A stretch of 64,000 nt of DNA from Mariannaea sp. PMI_226 (lineage: Eukaryota > Ascomycota > Sordariomycetes > Hypocreales > Nectriaceae), in the NCBI GenBank assembly GCA_024336345.1, contig JANFOG010000020.1, positions 124,001 through 188,000 on the forward strand, given 5' to 3'. Shown piece by piece: positions 21,288 through 31,761 of the stretch; positions within the stretch are counted from its first letter, which is position 1, and every line of letters starts with the position of its first letter. The notes beneath the pieces were generated by a model. The model was not told the DNA's origin and made no database searches. It saw only the letters and a list, made by a program, of their open reading frames with translations. The translations under genes were made by a program, and so were the position numbers.

Positions 21288-22310
21288 CTAGATCGTTTCG
21301 AAATTGGTAGTTTCTCTGTAGCTGATTTCCTGGTCATCCAAACATAACCACTCCGTAGGCTCACCAGTTCTCGGGTTGGGGTAGTCCTCGCACTTAATCT
21401 GCACCCTCCCATCTGGCTTGCAATTATTCCTGAGATAGTGAATGGAAGGGTTTGTTAGGGACAGATAAGCGGTCCATCGATTACCATCCAGGTCGGCTTG
21501 GACGAGTCTTTCTTCCAGGTCCCGAACAACTGAGAACTCGTGGTTTTTCGCCTGCCAAATATTGACCGTAATTGGGGATCCCTTTATTTTGCACTCTAGA
21601 GTAGTTTCATCTAGGTAATGCTCATGGAGAAAGTCAGTAATCTTATGTCCACGCTCTTGGAGGGCGAAATGAACTTCGCCTTCCCAGTCGATCGAAGTAA
21701 ACACGAGAAACATCTCCCCGTTGCCTGTAAGATCTTTTCCAATTAGGATGGGATTTACTCCACAATCCAGGGCTAGGTCGAAATAATCATCCTGCTTAAA
21801 GATACTGGTCCAGATTTTGTTGTGGAGCCGTTGTTTCGGGCTCATACGGAGTATTCCTGCCTCAGCCGCTCTTTTGAGTGCACAAGGTGGAAGGTTTGAT
21901 GAGATTTTATCTTGGATATGATTTGGGAGGCTTGACCGTTGCCGTTCCCAAGCTCCACTCCTTATCTTTTCCGCCGCTTTTCGGCAGCCAAGCTCAAGGA
22001 GAGAGCCGATTTCGAGATAGTCGGCCGCATCGACAAGATGCTGAACTAGTTGCGTATTTACCTTTATGAAATTGTCTTCCCACTTTTTTTTATTTGATGC
22101 ATCCGTACAGTTTGAATTATTCAGCCTAAAATTAGAATGGTAGACACACCATTCTATCACTTTCTCTAGAGTAACTGCGTTTATGCTATTCAATGATAGT
22201 AGGTTAGTTGTTGGCGTTTCAAGCATTTGAGGAATCTTGGTATCGCTAAATATCGATGGGTTCACATAAAATCTCTTCTTGTCGCTGCTGATCAATGTAA
22301 GCTTGCTCAT
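21288..22310 (-). CDS. Skp1-like protein fused to an F-box-associated-type region (340 aa)
   Basis: I chose the start at 22310 because MSKLTLISSDKKRF is where Skp1 homology begins; the upstream in-frame extension has no such match. Residues 1 to about 120 resemble Skp1, the adaptor of SCF ubiquitin ligases: KLTLISSD, VTLEKVIEWCVYH, then DNFIKVNTQLVQHLVDAADYLEI and LLELGCRKAAEKI. The remaining 220 residues contain KIWTSIFKQDDYFDLALDCGVNPILIG, which from memory resembles the region after the F-box in fungal F-box proteins. A relative of that region occurs in the F-box pseudogene at 55.3 kb. A Skp1 joined to an F-box-type partner in one chain would be unusual. No intron or break is seen. Alternatives: a Skp1 paralog with an unrelated tail. 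Confidence 0.7.
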   Translation of the reverse strand: MSKLTLISSDKKRFYVNPSIFSDTKIPQMLETPTTNLLSLNSINAVTLEKVIEWCVYHSNFRLNNSNCTDASNKKKWEDNFIKVNTQLVQHLVDAADYLEIGSLLELGCRKAAEKIRSGAWERQRSSLPNHIQDKISSNLPPCALKRAAEAGILRMSPKQRLHNKIWTSIFKQDDYFDLALDCGVNPILIGKDLTGNGEMFLVFTSIDWEGEVHFALQERGHKITDFLHEHYLDETTLECKIKGSPITVNIWQAKNHEFSVVRDLEERLVQADLDGNRWTAYLSLTNPSIHYLRNNCKPDGRVQIKCEDYPNPRTGEPTEWLCLDDQEISYRETTNFETI

Positions 22311-22915
22311 AATGGCTATGTGATTGATCTGGCTAAGACTTAAATTCATCTGGTATTCTATTATCAAGGGTCTTATATACTTTTATAGCGGAGACGTTTT
22401 AGTGAGACAAATATGGCCATATTACGATATGGCGATAAAGAAGGAAGAAGTGAAGTTGCCGCTGTGTACCGGCCATACTGTACCTAGCGGTAACAATGTA
22501 CGGCGACACTCAAGCGACTGAAACTGGAGCAAACCTGCCACTGTATTAGATTCTAAATAACTAGCAGAGGCGATAGTTACCGTATGTAGGAACATTGTGG
22601 CCGGTTACGTGCATCATGACCAGCGGCAATAGGGGTCTGAAGTGAGAGGCATATCAAAGAAAACGGCTGAAGGTTGGGAGGGGGTTGCCAGGCAGCAAGG
22701 CCACAACCGCAATAGTACCGAATATCGGCGGTCATTCTTGTATGTGACGATCGGTAAGCTGATTTCGGAGCACCCCAGGACTCAATGATAGATAGGCAAA
22801 ATGGGGCCAATCTTGAAGGACATTAATACCGGCAATTTTTTTCACACATACATATAAGGTTTCACTTTCCGCCTACTACAAACAATACAGTATACTATCC
22901 AATTTGAAATCTAAA
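22311..22915. other. Divergent promoter region between the Skp1-like and multi-NLS genes
   Basis: The two genes start on opposite strands about 600 bp apart and so may share regulatory DNA. A CATATATAAGG element at about 22849 is a candidate TATA box for the rightward gene. No other motif is supported. Confidence 0.4.
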
Positions 22916-23626
22916 ATGTCATCCTCTGCGACCCCGTGGACACAGTTAACGCTTGATGGAGAAGGAACACATTTTCAGAACGGCATTAATACTTCAACTG
23001 AGGTGGATTCTTTTTTGAACCGTGCTAAAAAGCGTAAGGCGGACCAAGGTTATGAACAAACAATTCTGAAGAAACGACGAGAAGATGATCAACACCATCA
23101 AGACTATGGGCTGAAAGGTCCATTAGAATTCAGATCCGAGGACGACAAACGAGTAGAAGAGAGCTCACACTCTCTAAGCTATTTGGTAGATGCTACTCGC
23201 TCAAATACCTTGAAACGTAAATCTAACCAGCAGGAGGAGATCGAGAGCCGGGACCGGAAGTCCCGAAAATTGAACGACCTTGGTCGCCTGTCAGAAATTA
23301 AAGATGCAGCCGCAGATTATGGGTCGTTCGGTGGCAAGCGGAAGTTGGCTGAAAGTGCTGACTCTCCTCCACCGAAGCGGATACGCCAGGACGGCTTGTC
23401 TCTCACGTCACTCTTGGAGTCTTTAACCTACGAAAGGCCCGATCTGTCAAAGTTGTCAGATATAACGTATCAAAGCAAGACATCTTCTACAAAATATTGT
23501 TTTATTTGTTGGTCTAATGTTGAAAATGAAGCTCCCGTTATTGAGACAAAGCAGAAGCTGGTCAATGTTCATCAAGATTGTATCCATGGATTGGTTCGCA
23601 TGCTGGATTCTCAAGGAACAAGATAA
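22916..23626 (+). CDS. Nuclear-type protein with three bipartite NLS clusters and a CxxC...HxxC tail (236 aa)
   Basis: The ATG at 22916 is the first in frame. The chain carries three spaced pairs of basic clusters: KKRK 38-41 with KKRR 52-55, KRK 100-102 with RKSRK 114-118, and KRK 141-143 with PKRIR 153-157. Each pair has the 10-13-residue spacing of a bipartite nuclear localisation signal, and each is followed by a polar linker, so the protein looks like three diverged repeats. The last 45 residues contain YCFICW (C195, C198) and HQDC (H219, C222), a possible zinc-binding site. No known family recognised. Nuclear location is a fair inference; function is unknown. Confidence 0.65.
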   Translation: MSSSATPWTQLTLDGEGTHFQNGINTSTEVDSFLNRAKKRKADQGYEQTILKKRREDDQHHQDYGLKGPLEFRSEDDKRVEESSHSLSYLVDATRSNTLKRKSNQQEEIESRDRKSRKLNDLGRLSEIKDAAADYGSFGGKRKLAESADSPPPKRIRQDGLSLTSLLESLTYERPDLSKLSDITYQSKTSSTKYCFICWSNVENEAPVIETKQKLVNVHQDCIHGLVRMLDSQGTR

Positions 23627-23629
23627 GAA

Positions 23630-24850
23630 TGGAATCTCGTGCAGACCTCGTACCAGACATAAACATAAACTTCAATCAGAAAGTACCTTCAAGTAACCAA
23701 TAAGCAACTTAATTTGGAAGCAAACTATAACGATCTGGGTTGATTCTCAGTTGATAAACAGGAACGCCAAGTGGTTCATATTATTAGACTGACTTGAGGT
23801 AATTAGTAGCAACAAGTAATAACGGTTCATTGTCACGTCTGGTAATACAAAAGTAGACTTTAGTAACCAAATTGAATCGAGGATTAAGCTAAGTAGCTAA
23901 GTAGATCAATCACCGTGGTGATTTACTAGCTACTGCGGAGGGTTCGCGACGGTACATAGTCGAACCTGAGTGAACTCAGTGGTGGTTCGTTATGACAAAG
24001 CTGTATTTCAGAGAATAAAAGTTGAGAGGTGAGACATTTAATATAGTATGATGCGCGTATTGTCGCAACAACCAAGAAATTAAGGGGTGCTTCCAACTAC
24101 TTGCGCTCCCAGACATCAAGGCTACCAAGAAGAGAATATGTACAATATGGACCAAATAGGGATAACGGAAGGGCAACGAATCAATAGTCTAATGCTTGGA
24201 AATTTGGAGAAAAGGATTACCATCATAAATAATCCAAGGTCATGCTCCTAGGCCACGGTTATCGAATCTATCTCAGTTCTCACGCCATCTGTGATCTTGA
24301 TGGGGTCTTGATGGGGAGACAGCTAACAACAGTGGGTTCTAAAGACCTTAGCTTCCCTGATAATATTAACTTTAGAGCAAGTGATAAGGGCGGTTCTAAC
24401 GATCAGGTTACTTATTTGGCTTAAGAAGATCATCATTCCTCAGAAAGAGCCAGCAAAGGAGGAAGAGAAAAGACGCCTTATTTTTTTATGGTCCTGAGAG
24501 CAATGCACTGACGACTCTATGTTCCAATATTGTTACAATACTGAAATACCTACTGTATATTGGTTCTTTTTTTCTCATACTTCTCTTTTGTTTAAGCCCC
24601 TTGATGTCGGAGTCTTTGGCCCTATCAAAACACGATAGCGTCGAGAGATCTCACAGCATACATTGCCTTGACCGCTAACAAATACACCATTGGGCAAGAT
24701 TAACTTTCTTTCGATGTTATCATATACATAGCAAAACGAGCAGCAATACCCATTAAAATTACTACTGGCTGGAAGAGCTCTGGGTTATTGCTCGTCAGTC
24801 TGGCGAAAGCTCTGCTGAACCCAATGACCAGTCGCTTTGCAGAGCATTAA
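23630..24850. other. Intergenic stretch with no supported gene
   Basis: AT-rich sequence with short open frames only. No shared repeat was recognised until the MITE at 24856. Confidence 0.5.
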
Positions 24851-24855
24851 CTATA

Positions 24856-24990
24856 TTCCAGGGCAGGCTCAGCGCCAGTTTTTGAGTTAAAAAGAAAGTA
24901 GACAAATTACACAATATAGCTCTCAACTTGGACAGATTTGTCCATTTTTCAGACTATAGTGCTGGCGCTGAGCTTGTGCTTGACTGTCTG
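24856..24990. mobile_element. MITE copy 4 (degenerate)
   Basis: Right half ends GGCGCTGAGCTTGTGCTTGACTG; left half has GGCTCAGCGCC but has lost the outermost bases. The internal GGACAGATTTGTCC recalls the GACAAAACTGTC centre of other copies. Ends are approximate. Confidence 0.55.
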
Positions 24991-25093
24991 TACCGTTAGT
25001 GCGATATCACTGTACCAGGCGCGGACGTTGAGCCTCGAAACCATTATTTGATCTCTTATCTTCTTTATTCCTCTTAGGGGACCTAACAGGTGT

Positions 25094-25792
25094 TTGGTGG
25101 AAATTCCGATCTTTGGCGGATGCTTGGTGTTGCGAACTCCGCGTCAGATTGACAGTAACAAAGGGGCGGTCGCATTTGTGGATGATTTTACGGCTTGGGT
25201 TGCAGGGCTAACTGCACGGGATAACCACCAGAAGGTCGAATCGATTATCGCAGCTTCATTGGCTTGGGAGAGGAGGAGTGGTGCGACGTTCGAGGCGAGT
25301 AAGACGGCAATTATACACTTCACCCGAAAGGACTGCAAATCCAGCTCCACGCCATTCATAGTTCAAGGGCAAACGATCCGATCGAAACGTCATGTCAAGA
25401 TCCTGGGAGTCATCATGGATGCTGAGCTCAAGTTCAAGGAACATATCGCAATGGCGGCTTCTAAAGGGTTGATAGCGGCAATGGAGCTGAAGAGACTGAG
25501 AGGCCTATCACCTGCAACAGCAAGACAATTATTTACAGCCACTGTAGCCCCTGTAGTAGACTATGCTTCCAATGTATGGAGGCACAGGTTCCTATACAAA
25601 CTTATGGGGCAGATCAACAGGGTTCAGAGAGCAGGAGCACAGGCCATTATTGGAACGTTTAGTACTGTGGCCACGAGCGTGGCACAAGCAGAAGCTCCTC
25701 TTGCTCCAGCCCGGCAACGGTTCTGGAAGCGGGCAGTCAAGATGTGGGCGGACATTCACACACTAGCGGATTGTATAGAGGTTCATTATTGA
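25094..25792 (+). pseudogene. Tad1-like LINE reverse transcriptase fragment
   Basis: An open stretch of 232 codons encodes the second half of a LINE reverse transcriptase: the catalytic FVDDFTAWV motif near residue 28, SGATFEASKTAIIHF, VKILGVIMD, then the conserved thumb-like region GLSPATARQLFTATVAPVVDYASNVW and INRVQRAGAQAIIGTF. It begins without a proper ATG and stops soon after MWADIHTL, just before the RNase H region. The fingers of the RT, the endonuclease and ORF1 are absent. It is thus a fragment, not an active element, though its remaining frame has no stop. Confidence 0.85.
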
Positions 25793-26397
25793 TAGCAGGA
25801 GGACTGTTTAAAATAGGTGCACGAGAATTCGTACTGTGATTTTCACTTTGGCCAAATGGGGGGGCTGGCCAAAAGTAGGTATATTATGGACTTATTGTAT
25901 CGTCTTGCAACTTTCAACCAGAGGCCAATATGGCTCTCGACATCGACAATTGTAAGCACTACCATTGAACATGCCGTGTACTTTCGCATCAATATCCGAT
26001 TCTATCACATTAAATAAACGCTGATGATGGCGTAGTTGATCTTGAAGAGATTTCTTCCGCTTTCTCCCAATTGACCATTGCACAAGACCGAAAATCTGTC
26101 ATTAACAAAATCCTTCAACCAAACCTTGATAGATCGCACTCCTACAAACTTATCAAGGGAGACAATCCCTGTTTTAGAGCTGCTCGAGAATTTTGCAAGA
26201 AATGGGGTATTGAGGCTAATCCGTACAATAACTTTGTCCGATTTCTGTGCGGCTGTATGCAATTCCCATTTGTGCTTCTTCAAAACCCGTCAAATAGTCA
26301 CACACAAAGCTATAAAGACATGAAAAAATGTTACACTATTGACTAGCTATCAAGAGTTTTTCTGAAAGTCGGATTACCACTCGAGGAGGTTCCCATC

Positions 26398-26846
26398 ATG
26401 GACGTTCGTTGTCTCTTCAGTGAGGAGGACCTGAACGCAATGGATGAAAAACGAAGATGCAGGGCTGTCGAAGCATCCTACCAACTCACCGAGGAAATCA
26501 TAGCTGCGTTACGACCTGAAATTATTATTGCTGTCAGTGTGCGACTCGTGGCACACAAAAGGAGGGCCAAACAAAATGGGCATGGAAGCCAGCAAGGAAT
26601 GAATTGGCTTACGAACTATGTTCAAGTGTACGTGATGCCCGATCGGGTCGAGTTATTCAAGTGGAAACTAGGGGCCATACGATATGGGCTGTGCAAGGAT
26701 TCCATCCCCGTTACCTATACTATGATCCCAGCGTGACCTCAATTCTTGAGCAGGCTTTTCATGAAATGTACCAACCATGCACAATATGGCGCCGGGAGAG
26801 GGTAATCAATAATCAAGGCAAGGTTAGGGGACTAGTCGACGCATGA
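26398..26846 (+). pseudogene. Unrecognised decayed gene in two frames
   Basis: Starts with an ATG at 26398 and reads well for about 40 codons (SEEDLNAMDEKRRCRAVEAS). A second frame then looks coding from about 26530 (WKPARNELAYELCSSVRDA, AVQGFHPRYLYYDPSV) up to a stop at 26846. The change of frame near 26520 has no plausible splice sites, so a frameshift is the simpler view. No domain is recognised. It ends exactly where the compositionally distinct island begins. Confidence 0.35.
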
Positions 26847-28082
26847 GCCCAGATCCGAATCATCCGAATTTACACAGGGTGAGTGACTTTGACAACATCA
26901 AGAATGTGCTCGACAATTGGAATAACGGCCTGAATCTGAGCACGGATCTGAGCGAGGGCAGCATTGTTGTGACTCCTACGAACTCGGTCGAGACGCTGAA
27001 CTTGAAGGTGACCAGGATCCTGTCCGACATCGCCGATCTAGAGCGAAGGATCAAGAGGCTCGAGAACATCGTGTCGCTCATGACCAGCGGGTTTGAGGGC
27101 ACGCAAAAGGGCTGGATGAACATCTCGACACAGGATTTGTTCGGGTTCGACGGCCCGGCTGGCGCGTTGAAGAGGAGTCAGCTCGGGCAGGTGCTTAACC
27201 CCAGGGGCACAGGCACGTCCCAGCAGGTGGTCGAGATCAACAGCATCCGCCAGAGAGCAAACGAGATCCTCCTCGCGTACAAGAGCATGGCCAGCGACAT
27301 CGCCCAGACTGCGAATAGGCAGGCGCAGCTGATGGAAAGGATGAACTCGTCCGCGATGATCGACGGCAGGTTGTGCATGGACGTGACCGAGACGTGCAAC
27401 ATGGCCATGAAGTTCTCCAAAAATGTGATCGTGAGGATGGAGGAGGCATGCGGCTTCATCGAGCGCCTGCCAGCAGTCATTGAGGGGACACGGGGTTCTA
27501 CGTGAAGGAGACCATGCCGGTGGCCCCGCTCTTGCACAGCGAGGACAGCTCGACCATGAGGCAGCATGTGTACGGGCCCGTGATCGCGCGTGCGAATACA
27601 AACAACAGGATGAACAATATCGGGGACACAATCCCCAGCACGCTCTCTAACCCGCAGACGAACATCAACTCGAACGCAACCCCGCGTCAGTGGGCGAGCA
27701 TGGTAACCAGCAAGAACCTGATCGAGGACGTGGACCAGACGTACATCAAGAGCGCGGAGAAGATCATGCAGGCGCACATCCGCGACACCGACTTCGGGGA
27801 CGACATCAGGTCCTTTGACGTCTACGAACCTTTGCAAGTTCAGGGTCAGCTACCACGGCATGGAGCGTCATGTTTAGGATTCTAGTCACGATTGTGGCCG
27901 AGTACATGTCAATCAACGACGGAGAGAACATGCCCAAGGACATCCTCGACGGCATCATCGCGTGTTTCGAGTCGGGCTCGAACGAGGACATCGAAGCGTG
28001 CGTGGAGATCTTCGGAGACGCGGTCATGAACAGGTCGTCGCTCGTGCAGTTCATCGAGATGATCAAGGCCAACATCGACTAG
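26843..28082 (+). pseudogene. Foreign-looking gene, intronless, broken by frameshifts (virus-like or transferred)
   Basis: Three successive open frames (26843-27505, 27502-27885, about 27860-28082) read as one decayed gene. Breaks lie near a G run at about 27492 and near 27840. Codons end in G or C far more often than in neighbouring genes. The first segment has a coiled-coil-like LSDIADLERRIKRLENIV, the last a compact helical end (DIEACVEIFGDAV). I recognise no family. The stop codon overlaps that of the convergent minus-strand gene. Intronless, densely packed, GC-ending genes suggest an origin in a DNA virus or a prokaryote; the breaks show that the insertion is old and non-functional. Origin is inference only. 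Confidence 0.5.
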
Positions 28083-28740
28083 ACCGTGATCGTGATTAGG
28101 TCTTTGTTCTCATTGATGACCGTGTCCCAGTACATGCGTCCGCACAAAGACTTGAACCTGATCACTCTATGGACCCATACGGCAACTCTCTGTCACTCTC
28201 GTACACGTTCATAATCGGGCCATGGGTCCCGACGACACCTTGTTCGTGATGGTGACCGGCGGCGAAGGGTGTACATGTTCCTACATGTACGCTTTCCCAA
28301 CACCCTGTGTTGGGGAATGCGATCATGGTCACGTACCTCAAGACCTCCGCGTCACTGTTGGCGTCGTGGTGTGTGTGCGGGATCCAGGCGGCGCCGTAGC
28401 TGTCTTTGAGCCGGACAAGAACGCAGACACGTCCCTCATCTTGATCACCTTGAAGAGCGCCAACCATGCCCACGAGCCTGTAGCTTGGCAGGTCGACGCC
28501 ATGTTTCATCATCATCCTCACAGCCCGATATGATTGTGGAGAGCCACTTTGTGGGCCGCGCGCGTGATGTTATTCATGAAGTGTTCCCGTTCGTGTTCTC
28601 TGATCGGGGCTGCGGGCTCGCTAGCATTTATGCTCCAGATCGTGGACGAGATGTTCCTCAAAGACATGCGCTAAGATCATCACGTAATGCGCCAAGATCA
28701 CGGCCGAGGCCGTCACCCAGAAGAACTAGGATACTGAACA
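28079..28740 (-). pseudogene. Second gene of the foreign-looking island, convergent, broken
   Basis: On the minus strand an open frame (28521-28162) continues after a frame change near 28165 into a second segment that ends ITITV at a TAG at 28079-28081. An upstream piece from about 28667 reads in another frame (WSINASEPAAPIREHERE) before a stop near 28518. Codon endings match those of the plus-strand neighbour. The TAG stops of the two genes overlap in the palindrome CTAG at 28079-28082. No family recognised. Frame changes mark it as decayed. Confidence 0.4.
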
Positions 28741-28744
28741 CTTG

Positions 28745-29750
28745 GACAATTTGGCTTTCCGGCAGCCTGTCACAAAGAGTCAAACGAGACCATATGTGAC
28801 GAGCGGGCCCCGCCCAGGAGGAAAGGCAACGGGAAGGAGGCTTGGGAAATACTTGGAAATCATAACTAGTAAAATTAGCTGTATAGAAATTCTAATGTTC
28901 TCTATCAAGATTATCAGTGTATCTCCTTGGGTCAGGCGCCTCATGCCACCTCCGCTGACAACGAGCGTCCGCTCTTTTTTTGTTTACAATTCTTATTTGC
29001 TGCGCACATCCCAAATTTAGTCAACAAAAAGATGTCTAGAATATCTCTTACAAGACGGAGGCGGGCGCTCGATTCGCTCCATCTTGTATGATTATGTTTC
29101 TGCACATGTATTTGCAACCGTAATCGTGACCATGTTTGTGTGTGTGTCTGTGTGTTGTTGGAGTGGAAAGGTGCACGTCTAAGCCACCAATACGCTCGCC
29201 GCGCTTTAACGCCACACAGTTGCCGGGAGAAACTACGAAAAGGCCACACATAAAGAGCAAGGAGATTGTGAGAGTGCGCGATGTAACTAGCAGCACCCGT
29301 GAGGATATAGAGATATTATGAGGACGGCAGATGCGCTTTCCATTGAGATGAAGGCTGAAGGCGGCATTGCTCGTATCTTCGGGCAACGTAGGCCTAGACA
29401 AGGCTAGATCTATTATCTCTCGTCTGCTACACTAAATCGAAGCCTTCGTGTACCTCTCGCAATGTCGTCTCACATTACTTTCTCCTCTTTAGAGCCATAC
29501 TTTCCAGGTCGATTACGCCTTTTGGGTGTCCATGGCATGATTGGCGATATGTCCTGCAGTGTGCAACCAAGTAGAAGCTTGGTCGAGTAAAATTGAGGTT
29601 ACAAAATCATGCACTACTAAAACGAACCGCGATGACTGATGACCGCCAAATCCTAAACAGGTCACTCTTTTGACCATGAAACCCAAAGGGTAATTTGCGG
29701 GAGCACGACAGTCTGGCCAGCAAGACACGACATGTCGTATAGAAATAACT
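28745..29750. other. Intergenic stretch with no supported gene
   Basis: The G/C-ending bias of the island fades by about 28850. The open frames on both strands around 29.05-29.40 kb overlap one another, contain simple TGTG-type sequence and encode nothing recognisable. Confidence 0.45.
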
Positions 29751-29753
29751 TGG

Positions 29754-31176
29754 CTACAAAGGTTTCTTTCCATACACCGAGACACTGCGAGTATGTTAGC
29801 GCAATATAAAACGGCCGAGTAAGGAATCGTACATAGGCCAGTAAGCGTGGATCTTGGGATCATTCAACTCCTTCCTGGTATTGGCCAAGAAAACAGCAAC
29901 CTCCTCGGAAGTCCAGCCAAGAGCCCTAGTAAACGGTGCCAAAGATACCGCCTCAAGAACACGCTCGAAATTCTCATTGTTCCACAACCCAAGCTCCTTA
30001 TGCTTCTTGTCCTTTGGCCAGCGATTCGACGGCTATTTGAACCGGGTCTCAGTGACGTCGATGAAGCCAGTTTCGGCCAGGATATCTTTGAGTTTTCCAG
30101 GTTCGATGTAGGGCCGGCCCAGCTTTTTAGATGCTTCATGTAAAAAGTTTGCCCATTTCGAGAGACTGTGGTCCTCAGTAAGCGTGCCATCGTCAGATGC
30201 AACGAAGACATCAATCTCCTGAAGCTCAACATAGCCGCCCGGAGTGAGGTTACTAGTTAAGTCAGCCTTGGAAGACATCTCTTCATAGCCTTTTACACAA
30301 GCTTACTCGAAAATCTTGCGGACATAGGTGTTCCAGCTTGCGACACTAGAGTTCATCATCCGGCTGAAAATATAATCGAAGCGGGTCGAGTACTGCCACT
30401 CCTCATCGATATCGTCGATAATGAATTGGACATTCGGTGGCACACTAAATCTTAGCCAAGACTAACAAGCGGGAGTACGCCAGCTAGTACATACAAGCTG
30501 GGTTGAGTGGGAGACAAATCAACTCCGAAAACCTTGATAGAGGGTCAACTGTGAATACTCAATGATGGGAAGCACGTAGCCTGACCTCGGCGTTAGGATG
30601 CTCGTCAGCGTAGTCCATAGCCCAGATTCCCGTCCCTGTGCCCACATCAAGGACTCGCTGAACGTCCGAATTCCGTTCGTTCGGTGGAGCCAAGCCTAGC
30701 TTGTCATCGAAAGTACGAAGGAACAAAGCGTGCTGTAGGTCTGTGTCTGGTCAGCATGCACCTAATGACTTGAGAAAGAATAATCATACCTAGCCTATCA
30801 TTCTCGTGCTCATCGTTGGGAAGATTATATTCTGCACAGTGAGCTATGATCTGACCCAGCCAATTGAGAGACTTACTTCCGTCCTTGTACGCATGATATG
30901 TCCTCCCATTTTCCTGACGGTAGTTGAGGATAGAGCTAGATATGCTCTGAGTCGACGATGCTGCCTCCTGTTCGGGGAGGTAATGCTAGTCAGTCACGAA
31001 CTAATACCACATGCTTAGGTTCAGAGAGGCTTGAGGGCTGTGCGTACATCGCCGAGTGACGAGTCTCGATCGTCGGCAACCTTGTATTGTGGGTCAGATC
31101 ACGCGACTTTGGGATTGAGAAGAGGGAATTGCACAACCTCATCTGCTACCAACACAGGATACTGGGCTGTTGTCAT
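29754..31176 (-). pseudogene. LaeA-like SAM methyltransferase pseudogene, eight exons, two nonsense codons
   Basis: Exons: 31176-31048, 30967-30877, 30831-30790, 30740-30586, 30532-30495, 30444-30307, 30252-29833, 29784-29754. All seven introns are 45-80 bp with GT...AG, and phases agree throughout, giving 348 codons. Exon 4 carries the SAM-binding motif VLDVGTGTGIWAMDYAD, exon 5 FGVDLSPTQPS, exons 6 and 7 IIDDIDEEW and NLTPGGYVELQEID, exon 8 VSVYGKKP. This is the TAM/LaeA-like methyltransferase family, which often lies in or regulates secondary-metabolite clusters. A TGA at 31099-31101 (codon 26) and a TAG at 30033-30035 (a conserved Trp position) break the frame. Both fit C-to-T changes on one strand or the other, as in repeat-induced point mutation. 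Splice structure is otherwise perfectly kept, so inactivation is recent. Confidence 0.85.
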
Positions 31177-31761
31177 GCTGCTGAGATTGTTTGTATTTTC
31201 AGGCGTGGTCGATTTTCTTGTTTATTACAATAATCTGTAATGCGTACACAAGTGCACATCGCTGACGCAGTTCAACAGAGACCCTATGGAATGAGCATTT
31301 CGTCTCCTCTTAATACAGCTTCAGGGCCCCAGGCCCTGTCCAGGCTCCTACCAATCACCCCCTTGTCGTTGAACACGTCAGTCTCAGTGGGAACCAACAA
31401 ATCGACAGGGGCTAGCGGGCTTCGTAGCAATCTAGTGTCTAACCGTAAACTAAGTCGAGGATAATGTCCATGTTAGCAGGTGGATCCACCACACCCACCA
31501 TCATTATTCCCACTCCGGAATTCTTAGTGCTTGATAATAGTGACTCAGGTTGGTTGATGACCCTCGCGAGATCAGGGTACATAGTACCTGAGCCCTAAAA
31601 GATCGGGGTCCCCCCAGAGAAGAATCAATTCACTCTTGAAAGATGTAACTCCGGGGAACATATTTTGCCTGCCCGACAATTTCTGTCTTCTTTCCAATCA
31701 CACTCTTTGAACGCGAGTCTTTTTTTCTTTTTTTCCTGACATCTAAGGAACATCATATACC

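Noticed and set aside
25001..25060. Sixth MITE copy suggested by GGACGTTGAGCC
   Set aside because: Only a short partial match to one end; no second end or TA flanks at a suitable distance.
27038..27837. Long antisense open frames (up to about 220 codons) opposite the foreign-looking gene
   Set aside because: They are Arg/His/Pro/Cys-rich, two of them overlap each other, and they are expected when codons on the other strand end mostly in G or C. The plus-strand frame has ordinary protein composition and coiled-coil spacing.
28162..28533. Plus-strand frame opposite the second island gene
   Set aside because: The minus-strand frame has a better continuation across its break and ends at the shared CTAG. 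The plus frame lacks any continuity on either side.
31031..31464. Plus-strand frames over the start of the LaeA-like gene
   Set aside because: The minus-strand eight-exon structure explains most of the stretch and the plus frames show no domain.
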